NCBI GenBank assembly: GCA_002943765.1
Contig: PQWQ01000013.1
Span: 1,674,001 to 1,738,000 of the forward strand
Source: Psoroptes ovis
Lineage: Eukaryota; Arthropoda; Arachnida; Sarcoptiformes; Psoroptidae
Length of the DNA: 64,000 nucleotides
Direction of reading: 5' to 3'
The notes under the pieces are model-generated. The model saw nothing but the letters and a program-made list of their open reading frames with translations, was not told where the DNA came from and did not search any database. Both the position numbers and the translations under genes were made by a program. This document shows positions 1 through 12,900 of this stretch, piece by piece. How positions within the stretch are numbered: the stretch's first letter is position 1; every line of letters begins with the position of its first letter.

Positions 1-3000
1 GAATGTTTTCGGTGTTTTGTGCTGTTTTTGTGCATTATTTAATTGTGAATTGTTTTTTCTTAGCATTTTCTTTTTCATTTTGGATAAATACAAATGTTTA
101 ACATTGAAAATCAAAGCCAACGAAACGTACAAATATAAAATGAACACAATACGCCAGACAGGACATTTATTTCTTTTTCAAAAAATTCAAAATGATTAAT
201 TAAATTAATGAATGCAATCTAAAATAAATCAATCGATTATTTATTTATTTATAAGTTTACTGCATTGTTTTCATTTGATATCATAGTAATAATATTAATG
301 ATAATAATAATGATTTAATCATTGATTCTTTCGAAGTAGACGATGAAGAAAATAGAAAATAAGAATTATTTAATTATTTGTTTGTTCTTTGTTGATAATC
401 ATTGTAAAACTATTGAAAGTATTGAGCTAAAAATTGTATTCCAATACTCGTGTAAACATAAATGATCTAAAATAAACAACAACAATTTTTTTAATTTTTC
501 CCAATCGTTTTAAAACATCTTAGACTCATTGCATCTTGGAAATTTTCCGAGAGCATGAATGTGCAGAATTAGAATGTATTTAAAGATCAATTTTTCGGCT
601 AAATCAAAATAATGATCACATTGAATCACATTTAAAAACGATTATTTCGACGGCAAATGCAGCACTAGCAACAACAATAATAACAACTTGTACATCGCCA
701 GCAACAATCCTTGGACAAATAATCTATTAATAATCAAAGATAATAATAAGGATTTTGATTTCATAGAAAAATATACACTTACTGTTTTATAAATAAACAA
801 ATAAACAAAAAATATAAATAAATGTTCAAACACTCAGTTGCCGAAAACAACGATAACAACATCAGCATCAACAACATCATTGTTTACATGTTTTCTTTCG
901 ATTCTTCTCATTTTTTGAAAATTGATAATGTCCATTTATTATTATTATCATCATCATTATTATGATCATCTTCATATTAGACTATTCACAAAGCTGAAAC
1001 AAATACAAAGTTTGCAAATTTTATTGATAATTTTTGGATATTATTTTTGTTTGTCTGTTTTTTTTTTTTTTTTTTGCTGTTTTTCTGTGAAAAAACAATA
1101 ACAAGACATAGATTAATCGATCGACCAATCGATTCAATAATAATAATAATCGATTGATTCTTAGAATTGATGGTTTTTCATCTTTGATGCAATAATAAAT
1201 CGCCAAACTAAATTGGCACACACATGTATGTAATGTAAATCTGTGAAAATAAATCTTCTTTGAACAAGAGAAATAAATATAAAAAAACAAATCTATGATA
1301 TTAATATTGAATAAATAAACAAACAATAAACATATGATTGGTGATAATTTTAACGATTTGCCAACGGCAAGCATCCACCAGAGTCCAGTTGGTAGAATTT
1401 TTGATAAAAAGCAGAACTTTTTAACCGAATTAATCAATTTTATGATCTGAATTACAACATTTTAAATAATGGATGATGATATTCATCATCATCATCGACT
1501 GCTTCAAATTAATTCACCATACTTCGAAATATTTCAAAGCTATCGCCTGCATGCCTGCCTCCATCTGAAATGATAATTGAAATTCATAATTAATTTATGA
1601 TTCTGGTCAACTCAGAGAGCTAACTGCATTAATTTTGCTGAACCCACATAGGAAGAATTAAAGAAAATACATCTAAATTACATTTAGCATCAATTACCAA
1701 ATTTCTAAAATTTGACGTGACAATTAAAATAAATTCAATGATGATGATAATGATAATAATAAACTTAAATTGTGTGCTTCATCATCTTAATATTGATCAT
1801 AATTTCAAACATTTCTACCGACATTTTGTTGTAATTACATTTTATATTAGTTTCGACACTAATAATCTCAACAAAAATATATATCAACCAATATTTCTTC
1901 GTTAACATCTATATTTTATCATACGCGGGTAAGTTGGTTCTTTTTCATTACTCTCTTAGGTTTTACTTGTTTTTATTTATTATTTCTTATTATTTTCACA
2001 ATTCATACAACATTCATACACATTCATTGAATAGAATCCATTTTTTTAATGGTGATAAATTATATTTATTTATTTTCATTTTTTCATTTCAAAATGTTCA
2101 TTTATATCCAATCCACCAATCGTTCACAGTAGTCGTCGTCATAGTTGTTGACCATTCATCATTTATCGAATATTTATTGTTTCATTGGCAGTAAAATGGA
2201 AAAAAATGCTTCCAATGACCATTTCTTAAGTCTTTGAACGTTTTTTCTTCGAGACAATTCACACTATTGTTTAATGGAATTAACTAAATGTTTTTTGATG
2301 ATTTTCCTTTTTTATTCGATTCACAAGTGAAACTTGTGAAAAATACGATTAGCTTTTTATATCGGAATTCTTCGGAACCCAAAAACATATCGTAGCACAT
2401 TCTCCATCCATCATGAGAAACATTGGAAAATGATGTTGATGAAATTTTTCTTGGAACAATTTAATGTGTCAAATTTTTGAAATTTTCAATATTTCTTCTT
2501 TCACTGTTTCCAAACGATGTGATCAAAAATGCAATAAATTTCGCTTTCATTATTTAGCTATAAATAATTTTAAATTTGCAATTATTTCACTAGTAAATGC
2601 TGTAACAATTTAGATTAAGTGGATTCATGACCAGCTAATTTCGAAACTCCTGTAATAATCCTAGCAATTGACCAGGGAAAATGAATCATGATTATCTACC
2701 TCTATGTTTGAATATTTAAATCAAGTGATCATATCATAAATTATTCCTGCAAAAATATTAATATGATGCATTAAATGTTGTTCAGAGATTCATGAATTTA
2801 TGATTTTTGAATATTCATACATTTTTAATGCTGAATTTTTCATATCTGATGCATGTTTTTTCTCTGATATCGCATACAAAAAATAAAAATAAAATGAAAT
2901 ATTGCATAATCAAATCAAGTAAATGAAAATGTTTTTTCATTTATTCATTTTAAATATACATTTTGTGATTGTTTTTTTATTCATATTCATATATGAATAT

Positions 3001-3023
3001 TTTAAAAATGAAAATCGATCCAA

Positions 3024-3053
3024 TTTCGTTTCGTTTCATTTCATTTCATTTCA
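3024..3053. repeat. TTTCR pentamer microsatellite
   Basis: Six consecutive pentamers, two TTTCG followed by four TTTCA, in otherwise AT-rich non-coding DNA. Confidence 0.9.
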
Positions 3054-6000
3054 TTTAATATTATTACAATTATTATTTATGAATGTTTGATTAGAATTAT
3101 CATTATTATTATTCACTTTGACAACTTTTTTTTCTTCGCAAATATCAAAGAACTGATAGAGAAAAATAGGAAATAAATTGGAAACTAAAAATTATTCATT
3201 CATTGATCCAATTTTTGTTTTGTTTTCATTATATCCAATAATAATAATAATAACGTTAATATTTTTCAATTTTCTCTATTCTCATTGTTCATTTCTATAT
3301 TTCGTACAAAAATATTCATTTTTTTTTTTTTGTATTGTAATTTTATGAATATTTTGAATTCATTAATTTTCGTTTTCATTTTCTTCTTGATCTGAAATTC
3401 AACTGATTATAATAATAATAATAATAATATCATATATAATATCATTATTATTATTATTAATGAATATTGATTTTTTGTTGCATGTTTTCTCCCATTTGAA
3501 ATATATTGGGGAATTCAAATTCAATTTAATTTTTCATTTCAATTCTGTTTTGTGCTTTTTTTTTTAATTCAGTTGTTGTTGCTGCTGATATTGCTGTTGT
3601 CGATCATATACTCTTCGATATTTATTATTATTGTTTCTTGAAAAATCTTGATAAACAGAAATATAATTGGCACGAATGAACGACGAAGAATAAATAAAAT
3701 GAATGAAAACAAATAGAATTTGAATCGATTTTTCTGTTTGTTTGTTGAATAATTTGGTTTTATTTTCAAAATAATAATAATAATGAATTGGAATACGAAT
3801 TTCCAATATGTATTTGTTTATGATTTTTAATCAACATCTAGCATTAATATTGATGAAAATTTTTCCTTTTCTTCATAAATCGATTGATTGATTTCTACAA
3901 TTTTTTCCTGATATTGATTTCATCTTCAAAATAAATGATGAATTCATGATGAAATCAAATTCTGTTTCTCTTCAGTGCCTCGAAGCAAAATTATTAGCGA
4001 AATTAATTCGATGCAATATCTGAAAAATTATTGTCTGAAATTTTTTCACAAATAAACAAACAATTTGATTACCGGATTTATTTATTTCATGATTTAATTT
4101 GCTTTCAAAATTTTCATTTTCCATATGCTTTATTTTGCTTATCCGGCAGCAATAAGCAACAATGGAATCATGGAGAGAAATTTGGTATTTTTTCGAGACT
4201 TTTTTGCTAAAATTTGATTCTGTAGAAGCATTGAATTCTCAAGAATTCTTTGCTCCTCATCTTTGACTTGACTTGTCTTAACACTGAGTCTTATTTTTGA
4301 AAATTTCCAAAATAAAATTTTTTTTTTTAAAAAGCTCAAGACAAAATGAAGAAAAATTGGCCAACAATTTTTCATCACATCAACACAATACATAGTATAA
4401 ATTTGATGTATAGATGTGAAATATATTTCTCATTTTTAAAATATTCATAACATTTTTGTTGAAAATGTTTTTTGCGAAGACAGAAAAAAATAGAGGAAAA
4501 GTATTGAAAAAATGTCAAAATAAAATGGCTTTTTTTTTTCTTCAAAAGAACATTTACTAACAGAATAATCTTGTATTACATGTCGATGACAAGCTAGAAT
4601 TGAATTGATACTGAAACAAATTTTTAGCATTCTTTTCTATTCTCAAAGAAATATAATTTGAATAAATTGCAACAAAGAAAAGAAAAATATGAATGAAAGA
4701 AGAACCAAATGAAAATGTTCTTCCATTTTGTATCATTATTTTATAATAATCATTTGTAATTTCAATTGTTACATTTTCATTAATCATTTTTCACAATATA
4801 TTAATGAAAATATGAAAACATTACAATGAAAGGATTGAAAAGATGAGGACAAAAAATCTCATTTTTTATTTAAAAATGTTATTTCTTCATTATTATTATT
4901 CGATTCATATTCGGATGTTCAATGATTCATAATTCATAATTTAAATTATTCAAATACAAATTATTATTTTGACATTATTTCTTTTCTTTTTTGTTGAAAA
5001 TGACAATTATAATGATACTAAAAAAATGAACATGGACCACAAAAAATGAAGATGCATGACAAGTAATAATGATAATTTCCTAAGAGATTAATCTTATGCC
5101 TATTGTTTGATATTGTAATGATGCATATTACTGTATTAAAGTCTTCATCAGCAGCCATTTTCCTACATGCACAACTATACCACCCACATAATCATTTTCA
5201 TTTATTCATTCATTCATTATTATGATCATCATCAATGATCCTTATTCATTATGATGATGATTATGATAATTTTAAGAATTTCGTACAATTTGTGCATAAA
5301 TTATACGAATTTGAACTAAGTATATTCAAATAATAATGAAAATATATCTTCTTTAAAAACGATACTCCTTAATACAACTGTTCAATTCTCGATATCGATG
5401 TTTTCATTGATGTAGATTGATTATATCTCAATGATCTTATGAATTTAGAATGTTTAATTTTCTTAGATTTTTGAAATTCATGGCACATTTTTCTTTGTTA
5501 AGAAACTTAAAGTAAACAAAATTTTAAAAAAATAATTCTTCCACGTGCTTCTTCGTTTTATATGAGTTTTTTGATAGTAATTTGTATGAAAATTATTGTG
5601 CATAAGATAGACATTCTGCTGAACAAAAAGATAAAATATTGTATTAATTTTTCAAATTTTTTCTCGCAATTTCACAAATTAGTTAAAGAATTTCATTATT
5701 TTATTTTCTAAAATTTTTGTTTCACTGTTATCATAATTACAAATATGCGAATTGTCTTCAATCATTAAGAAATGATGATGATTCTTAATTTTCTTGAGAC
5801 ATTAGCATTGCATTTAATTCAATCAAAAATAAATTGCCATTCTGTATTTTTCAATTTTTTCTTATTTAAAAATGTTGAAACAACCAGTAATGTGTATTTT
5901 AATGAATGCAAAGTGATCCAATTTTTTTTTTTTTTTTTTTTGAAGCCATTAAACACAGATTTGTTTCTTTTTTGACTTTCAAAATGAAAATAAAAAATTT

Positions 6001-6492
6001 CTTGAAAAAATTTTGAGAATTTTTTTCCATCTTATGCAATAAAACTTTTAAGAAGAAATTGCACGTTTCAATGCAAGCAAAAAATGAACAAAAATAAATT
6101 ATATTCAAGGAATGAATATTCAGAAATACGAATTTTTTTTTTTGTAAAACGCTCCTTTGAATTCCCCAAAATTTATTCCTGAAATATATTTTGTTGATTT
6201 AACATATCTTCGTGCATTCAAAATGTTGAAAAAAAGGAAAATAAATTTCAAATTTTGAATTTTGCAGGAAAACAAAATATATCACTTGAGAGTTATACAT
6301 TTCATCTTTGATATTTTCGAAGAAAACAAAGCAAAAAAAATCCAGCAATCTCCAGGGATGCAATGTTTGCGATGGTCTTTGGGATTCTATGGTTGAATTC
6401 TTGTGTCTGCCTGTGTGCTTGTGTGGATGCTTTCGATGTGTATGCTTGATGCTGAATGTTTGTGTTTGCCTGAATGCTGCATCATTTTCATA

Positions 6493-6496
6493 TATG
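6493..6496. repeat. Target-site duplication, left copy (TATG)
   Basis: TATG abuts the first base of the left LTR, and the same word follows the right LTR at 13646-13649. Because the LTR ends in TATA and the left flank reads TATATG, the duplication can be drawn as 4 to 6 bp. Both sizes are normal for Ty3/gypsy-type integrases. Confidence 0.75.
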
Positions 6497-6949
6497 TGTA
6501 ATAGAAATGGTAGTGATTGATCTAAAGAGATGTTATTTAACATCATTAATTTTTAAATCGTTAGCTTAATGATGATAATGTTTAGCTGATTACCATATTT
6601 GGCAAAAATTCCAATTTAATCACATTGGCTAAACATGCACATCGTTATGATTTAAAGTATTCAAAACATCCTCGATTTAATTACCTTTCTATCACATTCC
6701 TTTCTCATAATGTATATATTTTCCGTCATTTTAATCAAAAAAAAAGAAAAAAAATTTGTCAATTATGATTCAGTCAGTCGTTCTTTTCATCAAATGTTGT
6801 CATTGTCATGGTCATTATCATTTTTTTTATCAATAAATAAAATTTTTACAAAAAAAAAAAAACTTGTTGTTGTGTCATAAGTTTATTTTCGTGAAAAAAG
6901 AAAGTTAATGTCAATCCAAAATTGCGTTCCCCACCACGTATATCTTATA
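6497..6949 (+). repeat. Left (5') LTR
   Basis: It begins TGTAATAG and ends CTTATA, so the termini are TG...TA rather than the usual TG...CA; the ends form only a weak imperfect inverted repeat. A TATA-like TATATATTTT sits near 6713, and overlapping AATAAA signals at 6832-6841 precede a 13-A run, consistent with promoter and polyadenylation functions. It aligns to the right LTR with no substitution that I can see; the only difference is 13 versus 11 As in the run after the AATAAA signals. Confidence 0.95.
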
Positions 6950-6983
6950 AGCCAGCAAGATAACATTACAAAATATTAATAAG
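6950..6983 (+). other. Short leader between LTR and ORF; expected primer-binding site region
   Basis: Only 34 bases separate the LTR end from the ATG at 6984. A tRNA primer site would normally start with TGG at or within a few bases of the LTR. Here the sequence starts AGCCAGCAAGATAAC, which I cannot match to a tRNA 3' end. Priming may use a self-primer, an internal tRNA fragment or an offset site; this is open. Confidence 0.5.
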
Positions 6984-9900
6984 ATGAGTACCTCCGACGT
7001 TTTGACGAAGAATCTCCAGGAATTGGAGAAAGAGAAGCCAGTTATTAGGCGAATGATAACTGAAGTATTTAACCAAATTAACGAAAAAACGATTGATGCT
7101 TACGATTTGGTAAAGAAAACATTGGAATTAGCGAAGAAAGTCGCAGACTATCGAGCCAAATTCAAAGCATCAGCAGATTATGGACGTGAACATGGACTTC
7201 CGTTTGATTCCGAAAAATATGAATTGATCAATACAGATTATCATCAGAAACTTGATAAAATATACGAAGTGGCCGACAAAACAAAGCAGGACATCAAAAA
7301 AATAAATATATTTGAAATGACCATCCAAGACGACGCAACTAAAGCTAGAAATGAACCAAGTAAGTCAAATATAACTAATCAACAAGTTCAACAGGAAACA
7401 ATCACAATGACAACCGAAGCTGAACCAAAAACGATGCCTGAAAAATTTATTTTAAAAGAAATTGAAAAAATTAAACCATTTTCGGGGAAATTTTTAGATT
7501 TTCGGAAATTTTTCGAAAGTCTAACATCACTTTTAGACCTTAGCTGTTTACCCCCGCAACGAAAAATCGATATAATTGCTGAAAAATTAGATGGACCAAG
7601 TCGACAACTTATAAATAGTATGGGCGATGAAGACGACTACGAGAAGGTCAAAACCATATTGCGTGAAAAATTTTATGATCCGTATGAAGTCGTATTAAAT
7701 ATAGCTCAACAGTTAAGAAGTCTTCCAAAGTTGACAAATAATTTTGATATAATGGGTATGGAACGAATACTGGAAGATATAAAGAAAACTGAAAAATTAA
7801 TGATAAAGGTTAATATTAATCCCGCTTACACGTATCAATTCAAAAGAATCATCTATCAAAAATTGACATATGAAATTATTAGTAAATTGGGTTGTGTTAG
7901 CGAAACCGATTTAAGTATCATTATCGAAGTATTGGAAAAAGAACATAAATTGGCTAGAAGTAGAAGGGAAGATCAGAATCTCTTTGATGATTTCCTGAAT
8001 TGCAATCCAATTGTTAAAACAAGTCCACAGAGACAAAATACAAGGTCAACCTATTGTTATTTTTGTAATAATCCAACACATAAATCTATTGATTGCTACG
8101 CTAAAATACCGTTGAAAACCAAAAAAAATATAATTTGGGAAAAAAATTTATGCATCAGATGTTTAGAAAAAGGACATCGTATGAAAAACTGTAATTCAAA
8201 ACGAATATGTCAAATTTGTAAAAGTGGTCATCATGAAATTCTATGCCAAACACCTCAGCAAGACAATCCAAGATGGACTAATCAATCTAATGTTAACAGA
8301 GGAAATTATCGATCGATTACGTCTCCACAAAGAAATATGATTGAATACCCACAACAAAGATCGAATACCCCAAGAACAAAAGTTAAAGAAAGTTATGTGT
8401 GCGAAACCATGAATACAAAAAGTAATGATATGAGGTCCCATGTTCAACAAAATTCCGATACAAATGAACAAAAAGAAATGAAAGATACAAAACCCGATGA
8501 TTATGAAGTCCAGACAATGGAGGATGAGTTAATTGGTCTATCAAATCTAGAATCAAATATGCTCCACATGATGATGGCTCAGACGGAAACAACAGATATG
8601 GCTAAAAGAAAAGATTTGGAAGAACCAGTGGTAGTGAAAGCCCAAGTGAATGGTTTTGAACAAGAACTCATGATTGATAGCGGAGCAAACATCAGCTTCA
8701 TAACACCGATGTATGTCAAAAAACTGTTGCTAAAAGAAAAACCAACAAACGAAAATATATTCACTCTGGGAGCAAATGTTCATATAAAAGGCATATGTAC
8801 GACAACAGTAAAAATTGAAAATATTGAACATGAAGTTAAATTTTATGTTGTACCGCATAGAAAAGATATAATCGCTTTAGGCAGGGATGCAATGCGAAGT
8901 TTCGGAATAAGTATTACTCCAGAAGATGAAAACAAATGGAAAGTAAAAATTAATATTGGTCAGAGTAAAGAAAAGGACGTTGAAGACCACGATATAAGAA
9001 AATTATTGAAAAGGTACAAAGATGTTTTTGCTAAAAATAAAGAAGATATTGGATGTATAAAAAATGAAATGGCACAAATTCATCTATCAAATGAAATACC
9101 GATTACATGCCGTCCTTACCCCTGTACAGCGATGGACCAGGAAATAATCGATAAAGAAATTGACCGGTTATTGAAAATGGATGTGATTGAACCATCAAAC
9201 TCACCATTCTGTTTTCCAATAGTACTGGTTGATAAGAAAGATGAAGGAAAAAAAACAAGATTATGTGTTGATTATAGAAAATTGAATGCCGTAACAATTG
9301 TAGAACATTATCCCATGCCGAAAATATCAGATATTGATGAACGGTTGATAAATTCGACGTATTTTACAACTTTAGATATTAGTCAAGGATACTATCATGT
9401 GATGATGGATCCAAATGATCGTGGTAAAACAGGATTTGTGACAAAATACGACCAGTATCAATGGAAAAGACTACCATTTGGATTAAAAAACGCTCCGATG
9501 ATTTTCCAAAGAATCATATGGTCATTAATAAAAAGAAATAATCTACACATGTACTGTCACAACTATATTGATGACATTATTATTTTCTCAAGAACAAAGA
9601 AGGAACATCTTACGCATCTGGATAATGTAATGAACGTTTTGCTGAAAGAAAATATAAAATTAAAATTGTCGAAATGTATCTTTGGTATGAAATCTATTAT
9701 ATTTTTGGGACATAAGATCTCTGAACATGGAATCGCTCCATGCAAATCAAATATTGAAGCAATAATAAAAGCAGAACCACCTAAAAATTTGAAAGATTTA
9801 AGGGGATTTCTTGGCAAAATCAATTATTACCATAAATTCATTCCGAATAGAGCGGAAACGACGTATTATCTAACGGAATTATTGAAGAAAAATCAGAAAT

Positions 9901-12900
9901 GGGAATGGACCGAAAATCAACAAAAAGAATTTGAAAATTTGAAAAATTTGCTTATCAAAGAACCTATTTTAAAATTGTTCAATCCTGAAATGGAAATTAA
10001 AATTTACACAGACGCAAGTTTAAAAGGTATTGGTGCAGTATTGAAACAAATTCATCCCAATGAACAAGAATATCCTGTCGCTTACTTTTCAAAAAAGTTG
10101 CTGCCATATCAACAAAGATATTCAGCATCTGAATTAGAATGCTTAGCAATTCTTGAAGCGGTAGAATATTGGCATTATTGGTTAGTTGGACAAAATTTCA
10201 CTATCGTTACTGATCACAAACCGTTGGAAAGCCTGAAAAAAATAAAAAAGCCGAAAACAAGGTTGTTCAATTGGGCTTTGCGGCTAAGCTCGTATCAATT
10301 TAATATTGTGTACAGAAAGGGCGTTGATAATCAAGAAGCCGATTACCTCTCACGCCATCCGATCCATGATTTAGAAGAAATGGCTAAAGCTCCGATGATC
10401 ATGTTTACAAATCTTTGGGAAGATACTGATAAAATTATGGCAATTCAAAAAAATTATAATCCGAAACAGTTGAATAAATGCTATGAAAAAATTTTTTATG
10501 GAATTATTTATCGAAAGAAAAAGAATTTTGAACAAATCTTCATCCCAAAAGAGGAAGCGGAAAACGAACTCAGACGAACTCATCACGAATTTGGCCATAT
10601 AGGCTCAGTCCATTTATACGAGCATTATTCCAGAAGATATTACACCCCAGATATTATGAAGATCATTAAAAAAGTGGTGCAAAATTGTGAGGTGTGTAAT
10701 ATCACCAAGAAAAACTCTTATCGTTTTGGATTTATGGGTCAAATAGGACCAGCGAAATTACCATTCGAAATCATCCATATCGACACAATAGGAGGATTCC
10801 AAAGTTTTGGATCAAATAAACGATTTTTACATCTAGCAATCGATGCTTTTACAAGATTTATATGGATTATTTGTTCAAAGACGCAGACGGCAAAAGATAT
10901 GATAAATTTGATCAAAAAAATTCAAAGCGTAACGAAACCAAAATTGATTATTGCTGACCAATATCCGGCAATAAAAGGAACCGAATTCAAAACGTACTTA
11001 AAGAGGAACAACATAGGTATTATGTTTATCCCGAGGGATCATCCTTCCAGTAATGGGATCGTCGAACGTGTAAACCAAACAATTTGCGATCGAATCCGTC
11101 ATAAAATATACGAAACATCTAAAGAAAAAAGGACGTTATCCTGGGCAACGCATGCTGCAAAAGCAGCTGAAGAATACAATAAAACCATTCATAGTGTCAC
11201 AAAGTATTCCCCATTATTTCTGTTGACAGGGTATGATGCTGAAAAAATATTAGGACCGGAAGAAGTAGTAGAAGCACGAAAAATTGCTTTTCAAAATTCA
11301 AATTTAATGCATGAAAAAAATAAGAAAAAATATGATGAAACAAGAAAAGAATTACCATTGGAAATAATCGACGAAGTGTATGTCTCCAAAGGAAACGCTT
11401 TGAACCGGAAAAAATTGGACGCAAGATTTGAAGGCCCGTTTCCAGTGGTCGATAAAGAAGGGAATACAATGCTGAAAATCCAGAAGAAGGGAAAATTAGA
11501 AAAAGTTCACATTTCCCAAGTCAAGCCAAAATTCCATCCGTGTAATATGGTGCTATTGACTTCACTAATGCTGATACACCTAGCTAATGGGAAATATGAA
11601 CCCTCCGTCGCAGATCCTATTGTTTGGGAAAAAACCGATCATACTATCACAAAAGAATTAGTTAATACCTATTATTATATTCGTTTAGTAAATCCATGTA
11701 GTATCCTTAAAAGAACGGATAGACGTTTTGAATGTAACGCAAGATATGATTTCTGGATAATGGAAACAATAAATAAAAATTGCGATAAGATTAATATAAC
11801 ATATGATGACTTTATGGAAGAAAACCGGCGAAGAAAAAGATTTGTTGGAAGTATTTTAAAAGGTACGAAATTCTTATTCGAAAATTACGATAAGGTATTA
11901 CATATTGGACAAACGATAGTTGGATTTGTAACTAATTGGTTTGAACGAAAGAAAATAAAGTCATTGAAAGAAACACAAAGAAAACAGCAAGAACAAATCA
12001 AGGTTTTAATGAACTCTCAAAAAGAAATATTGAAAGAAATGGTGGACAAGTTGGATAAGATGGGCGAAATACAAATGAACAACAGAAAAACCATGGAAGA
12101 TTTAATAGATGGTCTACATTATGACCTTATGGTGGGATCACAAATGGTGACTATCAGTCAAAATCTGAAAAAATTCTTTAATGAATTGGCTCGTGGTATA
12201 ATCCCAATAGAATTTGAATTATTGTTTCCCGGAATCGTTACCTCCGAAGATAAATATGAACAATGGGAATTCGTTGGATGTGATTTGTCATCACATTCCG
12301 ATTTAATTTTGGAATTTATACAACCTCAACCGTATGACGAATTAATTGTATATGAAAGCCATCCCTTTACTTTATATAAACAACAAGAAGATAAATTTTG
12401 TATGTACGAATACAGTGGCCCACGATACATGCTGTATAATCTAGAAAAAGATTGCGTAAAAAGACTCCATTTACATCCTCATCATAAGAAACGTTCAGAA
12501 AGTTTTATTATAAATAAACCAACAAGCTGTCAAGAGGATGATGAAATCGAAAAATTATGGGTAAAGAAATTTTGTGAAACAAAATCAAAATTCAATCAAG
12601 AAGAACTACAAATTCATTATAACAATAAATTTATTTTTGTATATTGTTACAAACAATTGATAACGATCGAAAACATAACAAGTGAATGCGAAAACAAAAT
12701 TTATAAAATCCCACAGAAGAAGGAGTTTATCGCTGGAAGTTTCCATCACAGACCATCAGTACGCAAAACGCTGGGAAATCATTCATTCCATTTGTATGAA
12801 AACGAATTGATTGGGAAAAACTTATACAGTGGAATTTATAATTATTCGATCCAAACGAAAAACATAGATCAATTACTAGCGGAAATGAATAATCTTGATG

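Larger units (their letters stand above)
1..6496. other. AT-rich non-coding DNA left of the LTR element
   Basis: No gene can be supported here. The stretch is dominated by A/T runs, ATT/ATG trinucleotide tracts and T homopolymers (for example near 1061 and 5922). Open frames are short and rich in F, I, N and K, as expected from base composition. Two weak splice-type signals stand out: a GTAAGT donor near 1929 and a minus-strand open segment ending at 4139 with a poly-A-type signal behind it (see findings). It may be intergenic DNA or a large intron of a gene outside the window. Confidence 0.6.

Noticed and set aside
1890..1940. Strong GTAAGT donor after ATACGCGG
   Set aside because: No open segment or acceptor could be tied to it. 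A 5'-untranslated exon is possible but unsupported.
6199..6546. 115-codon minus-strand frame crossing the left LTR boundary
   Set aside because: It runs across the insertion junction, so it cannot be an ancestral gene, and its composition is non-specific.
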